Below are positions 60,089 to 64,000 of a DNA stretch of 64,000 nucleotides, piece by piece. The stretch is from NCBI GenBank assembly GCA_028671895.1, contig CM053809.1, forward strand, positions 3,827,501 to 3,891,500. Reading direction: 5' to 3'. Under the pieces are notes generated by a model. The model was not told the origin of the DNA. It ran no database searches and was given only the letters and a program-made list of their open reading frames with translations. Position 1 is the first letter of the stretch, and each line of letters opens with the position of its first letter. A program made the translations under genes and the position numbers. The stretch is from Oenanthe sinensis. Taxonomy: Eukaryota > Streptophyta > Magnoliopsida > Apiales > Apiaceae.

Positions 60089-60402
60089 CTCCCTCCGTCC
60101 CATTGAGAAGTATACACTTCTCATGGGCACGGAGACCAAGACATCCATTATAAAATGAGTAAGGTTAGATGAAAAGTGAGTAAAGTGGTGAGACCTATTA
60201 ATATTTAATAATAAATTTGAGATAGTGGAGGAAAGTAGTGGGTGTAATAGTATTTTTATATTATGAATTTGAGATAGTGGAGGAAAGTTATTGGGTGTAA
60301 TAGTATTTTTTATTATTAAAACTTTACTATTTTTGGAATGTATACAAATGAGAGGGACATCCAAAAAAGGAAAGTGTATAGAATTGAATGGGACAGAGGG
60401 AG
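60089..60402. mobile_element. Stowaway-type MITE
   Basis: Begins CTCCCTCCGTCCCAT and ends ATGGGACAGAGGGAG, inverted repeats typical of Tc1/mariner-type Stowaway elements. TA dinucleotides flank it (60087-60088 and 60403-60404). Unit B has the empty site with one TA at about 63090, which proves the borders. A 90-codon minus-strand frame here is not a gene. Confidence 0.92.
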
Positions 60403-60494
60403 TAAGTCTATAATCCTATATATATCATCCCCTTTTCTCAATTCTACATAAAACAAAACTAAATAAATCAAATAAAACCAAACAAAACAAAACA

Positions 60495-62117
60495 ATGATT
60501 GTCGATATTTCTTCCAAGGTGACAAAACACAAGTATAATGGGAAAGGGTTTTTACGACAGTTTTTACAACAATTTTTACATTCAAAAATGTTGTCTACAT
60601 TAATCTCATACAATGGTTTTTTTTCAAAGCATTGTGTCATGTCATTTCATACAATATTTATTTCACAATGGTCTTCGGTAGAACACCGATGTCTTATTTT
60701 AACTCATACAACACAATCGTTAAAAGAGTGTTGTCTGTTGACAAAAATTACCTTTTTACAATAAGACGGAAAAAAATTATAGATCATTTTTAATACTTCT
60801 ATTGAAAGACAACACAAAATAAAATTTTAATTTTAATTTTTTGTATACATCACTAAAACCGAAAGATCTTAAACGGTTGGATTATCATAAAATATAATTT
60901 TAATTTAATAATGAGATAATTATAGATTTATCACAAACTTACTATCTAGATAACAACTTGTACATATAAAATGCATACTCGTATTCATGTTCAAACTATA
61001 AAACTGGTCACTTATTACTAACAAAAAATGTATGTTTGTACGTATCCATAATATAAACTTTTAAATTTCTCTTAATTTATTTAATTTTTGTAAAATGAGT
61101 GAATTTTTTAAATTTTATTTATTTTTATTAAAAATATATCTATATTAATAATTATAATTATAACAATGTTCTTACATATTTGTTTCGCTCTTGTAATTTA
61201 GCTACATGACACTATAAATATGATGTACATGTTTTAAATTTTAATTTTTTATTAAAAAATTTAAAATCATACATTGAAATGAAGAGGTATTACCCGTTTA
61301 TACTTTATAGTCTCATTTTCAAATACTATAAATTGGACAATCGATTTTAAATTACAAAACACAAGTGTAACTAGAGATCAGATAACACCACTTAAACACT
61401 TGTATAATTCACTTGGTTCAAATAATGGTTCATATTTGTGTTGTGTGAATTATAATAAAACAATGGACATTTAACCGTTGTATAAACTTACTCATTGCTA
61501 CAACGCCACATTTTTAAACACTTGTATGACCAAATTTTTTGCACAATAGTTTTTTAAACCCTTGTAGTAAATAGACTGTTAATTCTTGGCAACACTTTTT
61601 CGTCCAAGCATTGTCGGATGAGCGTTGTCTCTTTGCGTTTTTCTTGTAGTGACTATATGATCTTAAGGGCTGTCGGCAAATTGTTCAGTGTTTCGGAGAC
61701 GGTTTTAGTTTTAAGAATGGCAAACTAATTTACAACTTATTGCTAGAGTATGCAGATGGAGGAACTTTGGTTGACCTTATGAAGAAATCCGGGGATCAGA
61801 TTCAAGAATGGGAAGCAAGTATACTTGCATGTTGCTCAAAGGTCTTGGTCATATGCATCAAAAGGGTTATTTTCACGGTAATTTGAAACTCGATAATATT
61901 CTTGTTTTTGTTACAAAACAGAGAGAAGGGTCACTTGAGTATTCTGTGAAATTAGCGGATTTTGGATCTGCTAATATTAAAGGTGGTAATAAGCAAGATA
62001 ATTGCATTAAGGGAGTAGAAACTTTGCTAAGGGTTGCCCACGAGGATGTAGCAATTGATAAGGGAGTAAAAACTTTGCTAAGGGTTGCCCACGAGGATGT
62101 AGCAATTGATATAAGGT
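60495..62117 (+). pseudogene. MAPKKK-like kinase copy B, broken
   Basis: The first 18 codons (60495-60548, to the glycine loop GKG) match the intact copy at 63186. They are then replaced by a CACTA-like fragment. The kinase resumes at 61652 (DLKGCRQIVQCFGDGF) and includes LLEYADGGTLVDLMKKSGD. A 4-bp loss at about 61818 shifts the frame. The catalytic HGD is HGN, the DFG motif is kept (KLADFGSANIKG), and a 51-bp piece is repeated in tandem (62011-62112). The kinase then stops at the same point as unit A (YIG) and the C-lobe is missing. Not functional. Confidence 0.85.
60550..61651. mobile_element. CACTA-like transposon fragment
   Basis: The right end reads TTTTTCTTGTAGTG, the inverse of the CACTACAAGAAAAA terminus of CACTA (EnSpm) elements. 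Subterminal pieces with TTGTC/GACAA motifs recur. No matching left terminus is visible at 60550, so it is partial. It replaced about 110 bp of kinase coding sequence. Confidence 0.55.
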
Positions 62118-63185
62118 ATATTGGGAGTAGAAATTATATATATTATATTAAAATAATATATACAAACCTATATTTTAGTAATTCGAAATGTGTTAATTAT
62201 TGGAGGAAAAAAATATATAAAATTTTATATTAATATAAAAAATATTATAAATATTAAATATATTTATAATTAAATATATATTATAATTGTACCAACTATA
62301 AATATATTCATTACTCTTTTATATATGTCGTGGACTTTTTGTACGTGCTTTCACCAAATAATTGGAATTAATATTTTTTTTCAATTTTTTTCCGAAATAA
62401 GAATATTATTAAATTTTAGTTTGACGTAAAAAATTGTAAAAAGTAATTATAAAAATTTTCTTAGTTTGACTTAATTACTCACCGGTGGCAAAACAATTAG
62501 TATAAAAGAATACTATCTTATATATAACTCATGCAAGGTAGGGTGATATTAATAAATTATATATTAATTATTTTATATTATTTAAATATTTTATTTAATG
62601 TGATATTTTATTTTTAAATAAATAATAGAGTTTGAATAATGATGAAATTGAGTTGAATGTAAGTACAATTATATTAAATAAAATTTTTAACAAAAATGGG
62701 GGATAACCAAGATGAAAAAAATTATCTTGTTTAGTTATAATAATATAGTATAAATATATAAAGCTACATTTAAGTTTAAATTTAATTAAAAATTGTATTA
62801 GTGATATAAAAGTTTGTATGTGAGTGTATTCTAATTAAAATTTAAAAAAATTATATTTAGAGTTTGACTAAATAATAAATATTATGAATAGTTTAATGGA
62901 AAATTATATTTAGAGTTTGAACAATAAAATTTTATTAAAATTTATACGGTTAAGATTTAATATAGTATAGATACAAAGACTTATTCGAAAATGAAACTCG
63001 TCAGTGTGTTTTAACAATAAAAAAAAATCGTATTGTTTACGGTCTAATTAGATGGGGAAACTATTTCTTATTCATATTAGAACTCTAAAATATTATGTCT
63101 ATAATCCTATATATATCATCCCGTTTTCTCAATTCTACATAAAACAAAACTAAACAAATCAAATAAAACAAAACAAAACAAAACA
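62118..63185 (+). repeat. Duplicated kinase-locus unit B
   Basis: The counterpart of unit A. It is shorter because it lacks the (TA)n tract, the local duplication and the MITE. It lies between broken copy B and the intact kinase ORF and includes that gene's promoter-proximal region. No other gene is present. Confidence 0.75.
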
Positions 63186-64000
63186 ATGATTCTCGATATT
63201 TCTTCCAAGGTGACAAAACACAAGTATAATGGGAAAGGGTACGGGGGGACGGTTTACTTAGCAGAAACAGGGCCACTTTTATCCTCCTCCATGCCTCCCT
63301 TAATGGTCTTGAAATCAGCCGCTGCAAAGCATTCATCTCGTCTTCAACTTGAGAAGATTATACTACACGATCTTAAGGGCTGTCCGCAAATTGTTCAGTG
63401 TTTCGGAGGCGGTTTTAGTTTTGAGAATGGCAAACTAGTTTACAACTTGTTGCTAGAGTATGCAGATGGAGGTACTTTAGTTGACCTTATGAAGAAATCC
63501 GGGGATCGGATTCAAGAATGGGAAGCAAGTAAGTATACTTGCATGTTGCTCAAAGGTCTTGGTCATATGCATCAAAAGGGTTATGTTCACGGTGATTTGA
63601 AACTCGATAACATTCTTGTGTTTGTTTCAAAAAAGAGAGACGGAACACTCGAGTATTCTCTGAAATTAGCCGATTTTGGATCAGCTAATATTAAAGGTTG
63701 TAATAAGATAGGTAATCGCATTAAGGGACTAGAAACTTTCTTTAGGGTTGCCCACGAGGATGTAGCAATTGATATAAGGTCTGTTGGGTGTATAGTGGCT
63801 CAGATGCTTGTTGGCAAGTACGAGTGGTGGAACAATCTTCGACAGGTTGTGATTGATTTGATTCGGTGCAAGGCTAATTCGCAAGAATGGGTGGAGACAT
63901 TGCCGGATGATCAGTTCGGGTCTGACTATGCAAAAGATTTCATAAGGAGGTGTATGGTAAGGAGTAAGGAGGGGGGATGGACTGCCGATGAGCTATTGAA
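63186..64000 (+). CDS. MAPKKK-like protein kinase, 5' part, open to window end
   Basis: An uninterrupted frame of 271 codons from ATG 63186 runs off the window. Kinase features in order: glycine loop GKGYGG (residues 16-21), ATP-binding Lys in MVLKSA (43), helix C Glu about 56, hinge LLEYADGGTL (89-98), catalytic loop HGDLKLDN (135-142, Gly in place of Arg) and DFG (163-165). The activation segment is short: the usual GTPxYMAPE is reduced to AHED (189-192), and the helix F region is IDIRSVGCIVAQMLVGKYEWW. Layout and lack of introns resemble the plant MAPKKK17-20 group, cytosolic/nuclear Ser/Thr kinases in stress signalling. The missing APE and non-RD loop raise the possibility of a weak or dead kinase. 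Two broken relatives lie just upstream. No stop is visible in the window. Confidence 0.85.
   Translation, partial: MILDISSKVTKHKYNGKGYGGTVYLAETGPLLSSSMPPLMVLKSAAAKHSSRLQLEKIILHDLKGCPQIVQCFGGGFSFENGKLVYNLLLEYADGGTLVDLMKKSGDRIQEWEASKYTCMLLKGLGHMHQKGYVHGDLKLDNILVFVSKKRDGTLEYSLKLADFGSANIKGCNKIGNRIKGLETFFRVAHEDVAIDIRSVGCIVAQMLVGKYEWWNNLRQVVIDLIRCKANSQEWVETLPDDQFGSDYAKDFIRRCMVRSKEGGWTADELL

Larger units (their letters stand above)
58446..60494 (+). repeat. Duplicated kinase-locus unit A
   Basis: From ATTGGG on, it matches 62118-63185 in long stretches (for example TACAAACCTATATTTTAGTA and the run before the kinase ATG). It starts with a trace of the kinase coding region and then non-coding AT-rich DNA, so it is the downstream part of a lost kinase copy. 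It holds a (TA)n tract, a local duplication (58871 and 59031 onwards share GATTTAAACATAAGACGT) and a MITE. No gene was seen in it. Confidence 0.75.

Noticed and set aside
60086..60364. 92-codon minus-strand ORF
   Set aside because: It lies wholly within the MITE, which is non-coding.

Overview
This is a window of plant nuclear DNA. It is AT-rich, has intron-split gene remnants, and carries Ty1/copia LTR retrotransposons primed by initiator-Met tRNA, a Stowaway-type MITE and a CACTA-type terminus. The gene remnants (a nucleoredoxin-like gene and a single-exon MAPKKK-like kinase family) fit a flowering plant, probably a eudicot; nothing here fixes the species. No bacterial-style operons, rRNA, tRNA or CRISPR were seen.

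Layout. A nucleoredoxin-like pseudogene starts at 844. Its third exon is split by copia element E1 (minus strand, 2244-32471) and resumes at 32472-32748, where a second element, Z (plus strand, 32749-58443), cuts it again. E1 contains element X (minus, 3709-24843, no recognisable coding), which contains element Y (minus, 13677-22427, target duplication AAAAC). E1's right LTR also holds a solo LTR of the Z family (31172-32297, target duplication ACATT). Z contains element W (minus, 35351-50064, target duplication GTAAG). Z has no 3' LTR: its post-pol ORF runs directly into a block of duplicated kinase-gene DNA (58446-64000). That block ends in an open MAPKKK-like kinase ORF that runs off the window (63186-64000).

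E1 and Y carry gag-PR-INT-RT-RH remains. W and Z are Sirevirus-like: gag with two zinc knuckles, pol in the copia order PR-INT-RT-RH, and then a very long extra ORF (about 1380 codons in W, at least 1147 in Z). In both, the extra ORF sits behind a non-coding spacer. Both elements also repeat a short DNA motif in the U3 part of the LTR and again in the pol/extra-ORF spacer: an ATCAATTGAT-type palindrome in Z and CTCGAT/GATCTC in W. In Z the motif also lies inside gag, pol and the extra ORF.

By LTR similarity judged by eye, the order of insertion is E1 (about 5% divergent), X (about 3%), W (about 1%), Y (about 0.5%). Y's coding core is badly decayed despite its near-identical LTRs, which suggests mobilisation in trans. 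The only apparently intact host reading frame is the kinase at the right edge.
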